Below are positions 25,700 through 34,749 of a DNA stretch of 64,000 nt, one piece after another; position 1 is the stretch's first letter, and each line of letters begins with the position of its first letter. The notes below the pieces were generated by a model, which was given only the letters and a program-made list of their open reading frames with translations, did not search any database and was not told where the DNA came from. The DNA lies in assembly GCA_016703105.1 (NCBI GenBank), contig JADJCS010000005.1, positions 1 through 64,000 of the forward strand, in the 5' to 3' direction. The translations under genes and the position numbers were made by a program. Origin of the DNA: Flavobacteriales bacterium. Lineage in GTDB: Bacteria; Bacteroidota; Bacteroidia; Flavobacteriales_F; PHOS-HE28.

Positions 25700-26835
25700 T
25701 TAGGGCGGACCTGGATCCTGGAAACGGGGATCGTTCACGAAGTCCATATCCGTCAACGTGTGCAAGAACGCGATCAGCGCTTGCTTGTCACTGGGCGGAA
25801 GTTGAAGGCCCCCTTGAGTGAATTTCATGAACGGACTGATCGTCGCAGAAGGGACGCCGCCACTGTTGTAGTGCTCCACCACTTGCTCCAAGGTCTGGAA
25901 GCGCCCATCGTGCATGTAGGGCGCCGAGAGGGCCACGTTCCGTAGCGTCGGTACCTTGAACTTACCCATGTCCTGTGGGTTGCCGGTGATAGCACCCGCA
26001 CCAAGATCTGTGAAGACGGAATCCAATCCGTTGTTCTCCAATTGTCCGTTGTTGAACAAACCCACCGCCTGTGAGTGGCAATGGAAACAGTCCGCTCCGT
26101 TCTGCCCGCCCTGGCCCAGGTTGGGTCGCCACCTTCCAATTGGGTCAGCGTAACGCCGCGTTGCTCTTCCTGGGTGAAGAAAGCCTCGCCACGCAGCACC
26201 TTGTCCAGTTTGGAATTGGCGCTGATCATCGTCCGGAGGAACTGGGCTATCGCGCGCGCCACGAGAACGGAATCGATCTGATCGGTGTCGAAGGCCTCAA
26301 TGAAGAGGTCCTGGTAAGCCGTATCCGCCTGCAGCTTGGCCACGGCATTGGGCCAGGTCTCGTGCATCTCGATCGGGTTCACCACGGGTTCCAGGACCTG
26401 CTGTTCCAAGGTCGCGGCACGGCCGTCCCAGAAGTAGAAATTGTCCCAGCCCAAATTGATCAAGGCCATGCTGTTCCTCGTACCCACCGCACCATCGATC
26501 CCCGTGCTGAACTGGTTCCCATCATCCGTGAACGCGGTCTGTGGGGAGTGACAACTCCCGCAGGATTGCGTGTTGTTCCCGGACAAGCGCTCCTCATAGA
26601 ACAGGAAGCGACCGAGTTCCACCCCTTTCGCGGTGATCGGATTGTCCGGCGGGACCACCATCGGCGGAAAGTTGGCCGGAATATCCAACGCATAGGGGGT
26701 TGGATCATACACCGCACCGTTGCCACCCCCGCCACCTCCACCTGGCGGGCTCGGGGGATCCGGGTCCTTCTCGCAACTCAACGCGAGCAGCGGCAATGCA
26801 AGGAGCAGGGTCCGTAGGGTGAAGCGCATGCTCAT
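25700..26835 (-). pseudogene. Di-haem cytochrome c peroxidase (MauG/MbnH-like), frameshifted
   Basis: Frame 1 from the ATG at 26835 gives a lipoprotein signal (LLALSC), a Gly-rich linker, the first haem site SCGSCH and sequence down to FTQEEQRGVTLTQLEGGDPTWA. The next sense, QGGQNGADCFHCH (second haem site), the conserved KVPTLRNVALSAPYMHDGR and the C-terminus to 25700 are in another frame. Restoring one C in the run near 26112-26116 joins them as WAQGGQNG. A functional di-haem enzyme needs both haems, so either the gene is dead or one base was lost in assembly. It overlaps the upstream peroxidase stop by 4 bases (ATGA). Confidence 0.8.
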
Positions 26836-27869
26836 GGTACTTGGTCGATCGATCGTTCGTCCGTAAGCGCGGTCAAGAAGGCGATGAGGTCGGCGCGTTC
26901 GGTGGGGCTCAGTGTAAAAGGCACTAACAGGGGGCTCTTGTTCGGGTGCGGCAACCCTCCGCTAGCGAAGTGGTCGATCACCTCCCCCAAGGTAGCCATT
27001 GTGCCGTCATGCATGTACGGGGCCGTGAGCGCGATGTTGCGCAATGTGGGAACCTTGAACTTGCCATCGTCGGCGGGGTCCTGGGTGATCCGCTCCCGGC
27101 CGTTGTCCGCATAATCCAAGTACTGGCCGATATTGTAGAACGCGTGGTCGCTGAGATCCTGCCCACTATGACAGGAGGCGCACCCTGCGGTGCTACTATG
27201 GAACAGATCCATGCCACGCAGTTCCTGCTCCGTAAGGGCCGGTTCGCCCAGGTGGACAAAACGGTCATAACGCGACCAACCGCTGAGGAGGGTGCGCTCG
27301 TAGTTGGCGATGGCGCGCGTGATCACGTACGCATCCAGCGGCCGACCATAGGCCTCCTGACTGAGGGTCGCAAAGGGCTCCTGCTCCCGCAATGCCGCAG
27401 CAGCAAAGTTGATGTCATGGTCCATCTCCAGATGATCGTGGATCGGGGCGAGAACTTGTAGTTCCAAAGTGGGCACCCCACCATCACGGAACAGCGCTGG
27501 GTGGTAGGCCACATTCGCCAATGATGGTGCGTTGCGCATACCCTGTTCGCCGTTCACACCAAAGCTGCGGGGAAGTGTATCGCTGAAAGCCCGATCCGAA
27601 AAATGGCAACCCGAGCAGGACAGCGTGCCGGTGCGTGACAGGCCTTTCTCGAAGAAGAGCGACTTGCCCAACCGGACCGAGGCCGTGGTGAGCGGATTGT
27701 CCTCGCGAACGGAAGGCATCGCTGCTCCGGGCGGAAGTTCCAACGGGAACAAGGACGGAACTTCAGCACCCACCAGAGCGGGGTCCTTGCGGCATCCGAT
27801 CAGCAACAGGACCCCACCGATGCAGAGCGGAACCGACCTCAATGCAGTGTGGTGCTCTGAACAAAACAA
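26832..27869 (-). CDS. Di-haem cytochrome c peroxidase (MauG/MbnH-like) lipoprotein
   Basis: The intact 345-residue product has a lipobox (LLLIGC near residue 26) and two c-type haem sites, CSGCH and CASCH. The central region (SLANVAYHPALFRDGG, MDHDINFAAAALREQEPF) and the late KVPTLRNIALTAPYMHDGT are standard for the bacterial di-haem peroxidase family. In the MbnH branch such enzymes oxidise a tryptophan of a partner MbnP protein; in others they reduce peroxide. The MbnP-like gene lies directly upstream with a 31-base overlap, which favours the first role. No other good start codon is seen. Outer-membrane or periplasmic anchoring by lipid is likely. Confidence 0.85.
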   Translation of the reverse strand: MFCSEHHTALRSVPLCIGGVLLLIGCRKDPALVGAEVPSLFPLELPPGAAMPSVREDNPLTTASVRLGKSLFFEKGLSRTGTLSCSGCHFSDRAFSDTLPRSFGVNGEQGMRNAPSLANVAYHPALFRDGGVPTLELQVLAPIHDHLEMDHDINFAAAALREQEPFATLSQEAYGRPLDAYVITRAIANYERTLLSGWSRYDRFVHLGEPALTEQELRGMDLFHSSTAGCASCHSGQDLSDHAFYNIGQYLDYADNGRERITQDPADDGKFKVPTLRNIALTAPYMHDGTMATLGEVIDHFASGGLPHPNKSPLLVPFTLSPTERADLIAFLTALTDERSIDQVP

Positions 27870-28585
27870 TCCGTGAAGCGCAGCGCCAAGGTCAAGTTCT
27901 CCCCATGACTTTGATTGTCCGTGCTGATATCGATCGTATCGCTCTGGGTGTAGAAGAACCGGTCCACGGCGAAATTCAGATAGACATCCGTCGTGTCGCC
28001 CGGCTCCACATGGATCGGCGAGGGCGCGAGACGTTCTGCGGTCGTGTAGCAGTCGTTTTTACCACTGTGTATGGAAAAGGTGGGCAGCACCGTGCCCGTG
28101 CCGTTCGGATCCGTGTCAAATCGACCATCGAACATCACGAAACGATAACCCGAGGCCCAGGTCCAATAAGTGCCATTGCTCACGCTCAAGGGATGGCCAG
28201 CCGCATATTGCGACGGGTCCGACATGTTCAGGTCCGGGCGTACGCCCAGACCGAACAACAGGGAACCATACGTGCCAGCAGGAACCTTCACCAGCGATAC
28301 GCCCTCACCGACGGTTAGGTTAAAGAGACCTACCTCCAGCAAGTCTTCTTGACCGCTGGGACCCTTCAACTGAACATCGCTCAAATACAGCTTCAGGCCG
28401 TCCACGAAAACGCGGTGGTTGAGCACGTCATGATGCTCCTGGGAAGCTTGGAACGGCTGTCCTTCCCAGGTGCCCGTTACGTGGAGCCGCACCATACCCT
28501 CTCCATAGGAGGTGCCCTTATGGCAGGCGGGTAGGGCGCAGATGCCGATCAATGCGTAGGCGTAGAGCAGGTTTTTAGGGTACAT
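27839..28585 (-). CDS. MbnP-like lipoprotein
   Basis: The 248-residue product has a lipoprotein signal (ICALPAC) and then the MbnP-type domain: VRLHVTGTWEGQPF, LKLYLSDVQLKG, GVRPDLNMSDPSQYAAGHPLS and the tryptophan-rich word GTYWTWASGYRFVMFDG. A cysteine in KNDCYTT and one in TDCFVQ may pair. In studied systems an MbnH di-haem enzyme converts a Trp of MbnP to kynurenine, creating a copper site. Two such peroxidase genes follow here in overlapping order, so the three form one transcription unit. I infer a role in extracytoplasmic metal (copper) handling; no methanobactin gene is visible. Confidence 0.8.
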   Translation of the reverse strand: MYPKNLLYAYALIGICALPACHKGTSYGEGMVRLHVTGTWEGQPFQASQEHHDVLNHRVFVDGLKLYLSDVQLKGPSGQEDLLEVGLFNLTVGEGVSLVKVPAGTYGSLLFGLGVRPDLNMSDPSQYAAGHPLSVSNGTYWTWASGYRFVMFDGRFDTDPNGTGTVLPTFSIHSGKNDCYTTAERLAPSPIHVEPGDTTDVYLNFAVDRFFYTQSDTIDISTDNQSHGENLTLALRFTDCFVQSTTLH

Positions 28586-28644
28586 GCTGGTACTGGTTTT
28601 GGATGAACAGTGACGTTCCCGACAACGGGGACGCTGCCCTGCTG

Positions 28645-28652
28645 CAAAGGTA
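28645..28652 (-). promoter_or_regulatory. Candidate -7 element TACCTTTG for the MbnP/peroxidase operon
   Basis: On the minus strand TACCTTTG is an exact TAnnTTTG match, 59 bases before the ATG at 28585. The same word drives the thioesterase gene at 39385. Confidence 0.5.
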
Positions 28653-28730
28653 GGGCCGGGTGCCGGGCGGAAAAAGAACGATCATCATACCCGAACCCCT
28701 CCATCGCGGACCGCTATCTTGACCACCGCG

Positions 28731-31700
28731 ATGCTGAACGTGCTGCACAGTTCCGCGGGTGCGGGTAAAACGCACGCCCTTGTCAAGCAGTTCATTCTGC
28801 TGGCCCTGGAGCCCGATCGCCCCCATGCGTACCGGCGGATACTGGCGCTCACCTTCACGAACAAGGCGGCGGCGGAGATGAAAGAGCGCGTGCTGCTCTA
28901 TCTGCGGATGTTGAGCGAAGGAAAGTGGGAGGATGCCCGTATCCAGGATCTGCTCAACGCATTGCGAGAACACAAGCGCATCGCACCGGAAGAAGCATCG
29001 GCGCTCGCCAAGGCCGCATTGCGGCATATGCTCCATCATTGGTCCGAGCTTTCGATCACCACCATCGACGCCTTTGTGCGGCGCTTGGTACGCCCCTTCG
29101 CACGCGATCTTCAACTGGACCAGGACCTGCGCATGACCACGGACCAGGCGTGGTACGAGCAGCGGGCGGTGGAACTGCTCCTTCAACGGGCCGGCCAGGA
29201 CCACGCGCTCACCGAAGTGCTGGTGGCCGCCTGCGAACAACTGGTGGAAGATGAGCGCGGATGGGACCCCGCAGCGCCCTTTCATGCCTTGGTGAAGCAG
29301 TTGGGCCAGGAACAGGCCTTGGAACATCTGGAACGCCTCCGCGACCTGGACCACCATGCTCTCCTCGCGTTGCGCGACCGCCTTCGGCAGGAGGTCCGCA
29401 CCACCCGCGACGCCATCCGGTCCATCGTGGGCCCCGTGCTTCAAGCCATCGCGGACAGCGGGCTTTCCGAGGGCGACCTGGCCTATGGCAAGAACGGTTT
29501 CATCGGGTATCTACGCAAGGCGGCGGCTTTCGACGACCAGTTGGAACCGATCGGCGGCAACACCCGAAAGGCGATGGTGAACGACAAGTGGGGGGCCACC
29601 AAAGTGGACCCGTCGGCACATGCCATCATCGAACGGCTGGCCCCCCGGTTCCGTGAGGTCTTGGAACGGATCGAGGACTGTTTTTCGGATGGCACCATGC
29701 GCGACCACTTCCTCCGGATCGCGATCCTCCGCGACCTGATGGCGATGGGCGCACTTCAGGCGTTGGAAGCGGGAACGACCGAGGCCAAACGGGCCGATGG
29801 CGTCACCTTCTTCCAGGACCTGACGCGCAGTGTCGCCAAGGTGGTGCAACAGGAGCCCGTGCCCTTCCTGTACGAACGGCTGGGGCAGCGCTACGAGCAC
29901 TTTCTGATCGACGAGTTCCAGGATACCTCCCTGATGCAGTGGCATGCCTTGCTGCCTTTGGTGGAGAACGCCTTATCCACCGGAGGACAGGTCTTCCTGG
30001 TGGGCGATGCCAAGCAGGCCATCTACCGCTGGCGCAATGGCGAAGTGCGTCAGTTCAACCAGCTGCCCCGCATTTTCCGCCGGGATACGCTCCCGCAAGG
30101 AGCCCTGCGCGAAAGGGCCTTGCAGAACGCCTACGCCCCGATCCCCGCGCTGAACGAGAATTATCGCTCGTCCGCTGATCTCGTGCGCTTCAATAACGCG
30201 CTCTTCGAACGATTGCGCACCCACCTCCCGGAGAATTACGCCGAGGTCTACAAGGACCTGGCGCAGCAGGCCGTGAAACAGCACACCGGTCTGGTGCGAA
30301 TGGATCCGGTCCAAAAGGACCTTCAGGGCGACGACGTGCATACGCACATCGCGGAGCGCACTTTGGCCTTCATTCAGGAATGTCGCGAGGATGGGTACAC
30401 CAATGCGGACATCGCCATACTCGTGCGCTCCGCGTTGCAAGGGGGGCGCATAGCCCGGGCGTTGAACGCCGCCGGGATCCCGGTGATCTCTCCGGACGGG
30501 CTGAAACTGAAGGGCGATCCGGCCGTCGAACTCATTGTCGCCACCTTGGAGCACCAGCAGAACGGCGAGGAGGAAGCGGCCGCGCGTGCGCTGGAAGCAG
30601 CGTCCCGCCTGCCGGGCCTACGGGAACAGGTGCTGCGCTCCGATCCATTGACCTCGCCTTCGGTCGTACTGCGCGATCTGCTCACGGCGCCCTGCGCATC
30701 CCCCCCTCGCACGCTCTTCGATCAGGTACTTGATGTGGTGCGAAGGCTCGGGCTCCACCCGGCACAGGATGCCTTCCTGTCCGCGTTCCTCAACGCGGTG
30801 GTCGCGCACCAACGCGAGCATGGCCATGAGGTGCATGGGTTCCTGGAACAATGGGACCGCTCCGGCCATACGTTCAGCATCCAACTTCCCGAAGGTGTCG
30901 AGGCCGTGAAGGTGATGACCGTACACAAAGCCAAGGGCCTGCAGTTCCCGGTGGTGATCGTCCCCTACCCCGAAATGTCCGTCGGCCGGAACGAAACCCG
31001 GCTTTGGGTGGATCCCGGACCGGTCGCGCACGGCTTGCCGAGCGCGTTGATCACCGTCCGTTCGGCGAAAAGCAGCCCGGACCTTCCTGAAGTAGCCGAA
31101 GAGATCGCCCTGCGCGCGCTCGATACCCTGGATCTGTTGTACGTCGCGTTCACACGTCCCGAGGACCGGCTCTACGCGCTGCTGCCAGAAGGATCGAACG
31201 ATCCGTTCATGAAGGAAGTGCTGGCTTTCTGGCTGGAACAACAAGCGACCGCCGGAACCGCCTACGCCTTCGGGGATCGTGTTCCCGCGCGAATTGGGCG
31301 GGAGAGGATCGGCACCACGGGTGAGTTGCCCGTTCTCCCGCTGGGCACGGGCGATGCATCACCGATCCGGTATACCGCTCCGGCGGCCTGGGAACCATAC
31401 GATCCGGACCCCTCCCGCCGCACTGGACAATTGACGCACGCCGTGCTGGCCCGCATCCATACGCCGGAGGATCTTCCCCATGCCGTGCATCGCTTCGTAG
31501 CCGGAGGACAACTCACTTCCGTAGAAGGGGAACGGTTGATGCGGTCGCTCGAGAGTCTGCTGCAACGTGCCGATCTCCAGGCCTTTTTCGGCAAGGACCT
31601 CACAGTGATGACCGAAGCACCGTTGATCACCGGGGATGGACACAGCCAGCGTCCGGATCGCGTGGTGCACGGGCCGGCCGGGTGGGCCGTTCTGGATGTA

Positions 31701-31838
31701 AAAACGGGATCACCCTCCGTGGCACACCACGAACAGGTGCGCGGTTATATGGGATCGCTCGCCGCCATCACGCGCGAAGAAGTGACCGGCGCCCTGCTCT
31801 ATGTGAAGGAGGGCGACCTGATCCCTGTTCAACCCTGA
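28731..31838 (+). CDS. AddA-like UvrD-family helicase/exonuclease
   Basis: The 1035-residue protein carries the superfamily 1 helicase motifs: Walker A SSAGAGKTHALVKQF near the N-terminus, ILALTFTNKAAAEMKER, Walker B LIDEFQDTS, LVGDAKQAIYRWR, MTVHKAKGLQFPVVIVP and LLYVAFTRPEDRLYAL. Near the C-terminus DRVVHGPAGWAVLDVKTG and a following Gln-Val-Tyr pattern give a PD-(D/E)XK nuclease site, so it combines helicase and nuclease like AddA. It should pair with the AddB-like protein at 34750 for double-strand-break end resection. I chose the ATG at 28731 over the TTG at 28719. The acetyltransferase gene starts three bases after its stop. Confidence 0.9.
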   Translation: MLNVLHSSAGAGKTHALVKQFILLALEPDRPHAYRRILALTFTNKAAAEMKERVLLYLRMLSEGKWEDARIQDLLNALREHKRIAPEEASALAKAALRHMLHHWSELSITTIDAFVRRLVRPFARDLQLDQDLRMTTDQAWYEQRAVELLLQRAGQDHALTEVLVAACEQLVEDERGWDPAAPFHALVKQLGQEQALEHLERLRDLDHHALLALRDRLRQEVRTTRDAIRSIVGPVLQAIADSGLSEGDLAYGKNGFIGYLRKAAAFDDQLEPIGGNTRKAMVNDKWGATKVDPSAHAIIERLAPRFREVLERIEDCFSDGTMRDHFLRIAILRDLMAMGALQALEAGTTEAKRADGVTFFQDLTRSVAKVVQQEPVPFLYERLGQRYEHFLIDEFQDTSLMQWHALLPLVENALSTGGQVFLVGDAKQAIYRWRNGEVRQFNQLPRIFRRDTLPQGALRERALQNAYAPIPALNENYRSSADLVRFNNALFERLRTHLPENYAEVYKDLAQQAVKQHTGLVRMDPVQKDLQGDDVHTHIAERTLAFIQECREDGYTNADIAILVRSALQGGRIARALNAAGIPVISPDGLKLKGDPAVELIVATLEHQQNGEEEAAARALEAASRLPGLREQVLRSDPLTSPSVVLRDLLTAPCASPPRTLFDQVLDVVRRLGLHPAQDAFLSAFLNAVVAHQREHGHEVHGFLEQWDRSGHTFSIQLPEGVEAVKVMTVHKAKGLQFPVVIVPYPEMSVGRNETRLWVDPGPVAHGLPSALITVRSAKSSPDLPEVAEEIALRALDTLDLLYVAFTRPEDRLYALLPEGSNDPFMKEVLAFWLEQQATAGTAYAFGDRVPARIGRERIGTTGELPVLPLGTGDASPIRYTAPAAWEPYDPDPSRRTGQLTHAVLARIHTPEDLPHAVHRFVAGGQLTSVEGERLMRSLESLLQRADLQAFFGKDLTVMTEAPLITGDGHSQRPDRVVHGPAGWAVLDVKTGSPSVAHHEQVRGYMGSLAAITREEVTGALLYVKEGDLIPVQP

Positions 31839-31841
31839 CCC

Positions 31842-32291
31842 ATGCAGTGGACCTTGTTCACCTTCCGCGAATTGAACACCGACCAGCTCTATGAACTGTT
31901 GCGATTGCGCGCCGATGTGTTCGTAGTGGAGCAGAATTGCGTCTACGGAGACCTTGATGGCAGGGACGCGACAGCGCTCCACCTGCTGGGTCGTTCCGAC
32001 TCCGGTTCCCTGGCCGCATATGCGCGGATCCTTCCGCCAGGAAAGGACGGGCTACCGATCATCGGCCGCGTGGTGACCCCACCCGAAGAACGTGGCAAAG
32101 GGACCGGGCATGAGCTGATGCGCCAGGCGCTCAGCGCGATCGAACGAACGTACGGGGATCGACGTTCGAAACTGGAAGCGCAATCGCATCTCGAGAAATT
32201 CTACGCGGGGCATGGCTTCGTTCGCCAGGGTGCGGACCATCTCCTGGACGGTATACCGCATGTGGATATGGTGCTCAGCGCACCAAGGTGA
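31842..32291 (+). CDS. ElaA-type GNAT N-acetyltransferase
   Basis: The 149-residue product matches the ElaA subfamily: LYELLRLRADVFVVEQNCVYGDLDG at the N-terminus, AYARILPPG, the acetyl-CoA loop VVTPPEERGKGTGHELM and the late AQSHLEKFYAGHGFVRQG. Length and order are normal. The substrate of ElaA proteins is not established. The gene follows the AddA-like gene closely, so it is probably co-transcribed, and it overlaps the convergent PKD gene by 17 bases. Confidence 0.9.
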   Translation: MQWTLFTFRELNTDQLYELLRLRADVFVVEQNCVYGDLDGRDATALHLLGRSDSGSLAAYARILPPGKDGLPIIGRVVTPPEERGKGTGHELMRQALSAIERTYGDRRSKLEAQSHLEKFYAGHGFVRQGADHLLDGIPHVDMVLSAPR

Positions 32292-34401
32292 CGGTCCCCA
32301 CGAACTCGAACCGTTCCGGACCGTGCTCCGCGAGCCATGCCTTGTACACATAGACCCCGATCACTCCGGCACCACCGTCCCAACCAGCTTTCGGGTCCTG
32401 CGTGTGGAAGATGCGCTCTCCCCAGCGATCGAACACGGCGAGGTCGTATTCCCGCGCACCAACAACGCGTGGCAGGAACACGTCGTTCACGCCATCGCCA
32501 TCCGGCGTGAAGGCGTTCGGGGCGAAGAACAAGCTGCCCGTCACGATGACGGAGATCCGCGCGCTGTCCACGCAACCGAGGCCGCTGGTCACCAATTGCG
32601 TGATGTCGAACGTTCCTGCCTCATCGAACGGATGTGTGAACGTTGGCTCGGTGTAGGTGAGCCCTTCCACCGTGTAGATCCAGGTGGTCGCGCCCTGCGA
32701 AGCATCATGGATGGTCATCTCCGGATCCAACACGCTCACCACGGGATCGGTCACATACAGCCCCGCGACCGGTTGCACCCATGCCTTCACCACTGCTTGA
32801 CGCCATAGTGGAACGGTGGCGATGCAACCGCTGTCCGTAGACACCTCCAACCGCACGTCATATATGCCGGGGTCGGTGTACACATGCGTCGGTGTGCTAT
32901 CGGTGGAGGTCGAACCATCACCGAGGTCCCAGAGGAAGCGCATCGGCGTCCATGCGGTGCTTTGGTTGTCGAAGGTCACGGAGAGCGCCGTGCAACCCGC
33001 GGTATCCGTGGTGAAGACCGGCACCGGTGGCGGGAAGACCAGGATCGTATCGGTGTAGTTCTCCGTGCAGCCATGATCGCTCAGGGTCAATGTCACTAGA
33101 TGCGTGCCCGGTTGGGTGAAGTTGGCTTGCACTTGGGGCCCCTGCGCCTGGCCCGGGTTCGCGTTCACGCCAAGATCCCATTGCACGTTCGCTGTGTTGG
33201 TGAAATTGCCCAGGGCCGCGAGCGGCACAGGCGGCCCACCGAGGCACTGGACGGGTGGAGGTACAAAGGAGGGCGCGAGCGGCGGATAGATCTGGAACGA
33301 AGCGAACGACGTGTCCGAACAGGGCCATCCCGGATTCACCACCAGCATCACCGAATAGATGCCGGTATCCGGATACACGTAGCTGGGAGCGGTGAGGGAG
33401 GAGGTGTCGCTGCCGGTGCCCGGGACCCCGAAATCCCAGAGGTAGGAACTGCCCCCGATGCTCTGGTTCACCATGTTCACGGTATATCCATCGCAAAAGA
33501 TCTGCTGCTGTTGGATGGAACTGAGGACCGTGATGACGCACGCTACCGCATCGAATCGGAAATCGCGACGCACTTCGCTCAACATCACCCCATTGCGGAA
33601 CTCCTTCACGCAAACGCCCACCACATAACTACCGATCTGGGAAGGGGTGACAGTGAGCTCGCCGGTCACCGGGTCGATGGCCAAGGGAGGGGCTGCGTCC
33701 ATGGGAAAGTTCTGGGAGTAGCCCGCGGCCCAGGGAATGAACTGGTACGGCGGTCCGGAAGGCGGGCTCGGCAGTGCGTTGAGTGGATCGCCACCATTGT
33801 ACGGTGTGCAGAGCTCGTAAACCAATTGATCTCCGTCCGCGTCGGTTGCACTGTTGTCGAACACCATGTTCTGCCCCACGCACAAGGCGATCGGCGGATA
33901 ATCCGAGAACACCGGGCTGCTGTTCGCGCCTACGAGATTAGCATCGGGTACCGCCACGGTGCATGTAAGCCCTTGGTCGTCCGGCGCGATCACGTTGAGA
34001 ATACTCGGTGTCCGGCAGCACCGTTGATAACTTACCCAATACCCCCCTGGGATCGCGGGCAGGGTAAGCACCGTGCTGTATTCCGCGGCCTCCACACAGA
34101 TGGACGCTGGGGCCGTGAGACAGGGATTGTTAAGCACCACCGGTACGGCGGTGGCACCGGGGAAAGGAATGAACTCAGAGAAGAGGTAGTTCCCGCTGCC
34201 ATCGAAAATGCCGAGCTCCGCGCTCGGATCATATCCCGTTCCGTTCACGTTGTTCGGTCCGCAATCGCGGAACAGTTTCAAGGTGAACAGATACTGATCA
34301 CCGCCTTGATGCGCGTAGTAGATCTCCCCGCCGATGATGTGCGTGGCCATCAGCCCGGATACCAGGCTGAACGATAGGATCGATGCCAGGGAACGCACCA
34401 T
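32275..34401 (-). CDS. PKD-domain surface protein, 'ATHIIGGE' family, type B sorting domain
   Basis: The 708-residue product has a signal peptide ending at LMATHIIGGEIYY, the typical mature start of a Bacteroidota surface family, followed by LKLFRDCG and cysteine-paired beta domains. PKD-like units are marked by YLWDFGVPG and FLWDLGDGST. The C-terminus (FAPNAFTPDGDGVNDVF, FDRWGERIFHTQD, GWDGGAGVIGVYVYK) is a complete gliding-motility-type type B sorting domain. I chose the ATG at 34401, which gives a proper signal peptide; the open frame extends to 34515 over the end of a small upstream gene. It is exported by T9SS; its binding role is not known. Confidence 0.85.
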   Translation of the reverse strand: MVRSLASILSFSLVSGLMATHIIGGEIYYAHQGGDQYLFTLKLFRDCGPNNVNGTGYDPSAELGIFDGSGNYLFSEFIPFPGATAVPVVLNNPCLTAPASICVEAAEYSTVLTLPAIPGGYWVSYQRCCRTPSILNVIAPDDQGLTCTVAVPDANLVGANSSPVFSDYPPIALCVGQNMVFDNSATDADGDQLVYELCTPYNGGDPLNALPSPPSGPPYQFIPWAAGYSQNFPMDAAPPLAIDPVTGELTVTPSQIGSYVVGVCVKEFRNGVMLSEVRRDFRFDAVACVITVLSSIQQQQIFCDGYTVNMVNQSIGGSSYLWDFGVPGTGSDTSSLTAPSYVYPDTGIYSVMLVVNPGWPCSDTSFASFQIYPPLAPSFVPPPVQCLGGPPVPLAALGNFTNTANVQWDLGVNANPGQAQGPQVQANFTQPGTHLVTLTLSDHGCTENYTDTILVFPPPVPVFTTDTAGCTALSVTFDNQSTAWTPMRFLWDLGDGSTSTDSTPTHVYTDPGIYDVRLEVSTDSGCIATVPLWRQAVVKAWVQPVAGLYVTDPVVSVLDPEMTIHDASQGATTWIYTVEGLTYTEPTFTHPFDEAGTFDITQLVTSGLGCVDSARISVIVTGSLFFAPNAFTPDGDGVNDVFLPRVVGAREYDLAVFDRWGERIFHTQDPKAGWDGGAGVIGVYVYKAWLAEHGPERFEFVGTVTLVR

Positions 34402-34471
34402 GCTCTTGATGGACGACAAGATACCGCGCAACGTTGCTCGAACGGCATGACCACCCGTTCGTTCACCGCTC

Positions 34472-34708
34472 TTAACCGGTCCGGGCCAGCGCTTGCTCGA
34501 ATTCCCGGGCATCAATGGGGGTGAAAGCCCCTTGGGCGCACACGATCATGTCCTGCACGAACACGCGTTCCGGGTATGCGCTGGCTACGACCTCATGGCG
34601 CCGCACCCTGGAACCGATCAGTTGCACCTCTAGAAAGCGGTCCACCGCATCGATCCGATAGAGGTTCCTGCCGGATGCGGATCGACGGTAAAGAGGGAAT
34701 TCTTCCAT
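34472..34708 (-). CDS. Small conserved protein of unknown function
   Basis: A 78-residue protein (MEEFPLYRRSASGRNLYRID, then RFLEVQLIGSRV and YPERVFVQDMIVCAQG). This pattern matches small soluble proteins of Flavobacteriales with a Y-x-I-D / YPE / DMI layout that I have seen annotated only as hypothetical. There is no signal peptide or metal site. It lies 70 bases upstream of the PKD gene on the same strand and is divergent from the AddB-like gene, so the 41-base gap at 34709-34749 must hold both promoters. Confidence 0.65.
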   Translation of the reverse strand: MEEFPLYRRSASGRNLYRIDAVDRFLEVQLIGSRVRRHEVVASAYPERVFVQDMIVCAQGAFTPIDAREFEQALARTG

Positions 34709-34749
34709 AGGTGGCGGACCGGCGCTGCTAATTTGCGCAGCCTGCCGTT

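Noticed and set aside
32202..34377. A 425-codon plus-strand frame opposite the second PKD protein.
   Set aside because: Antisense shadow; the minus-strand protein has complete family features.
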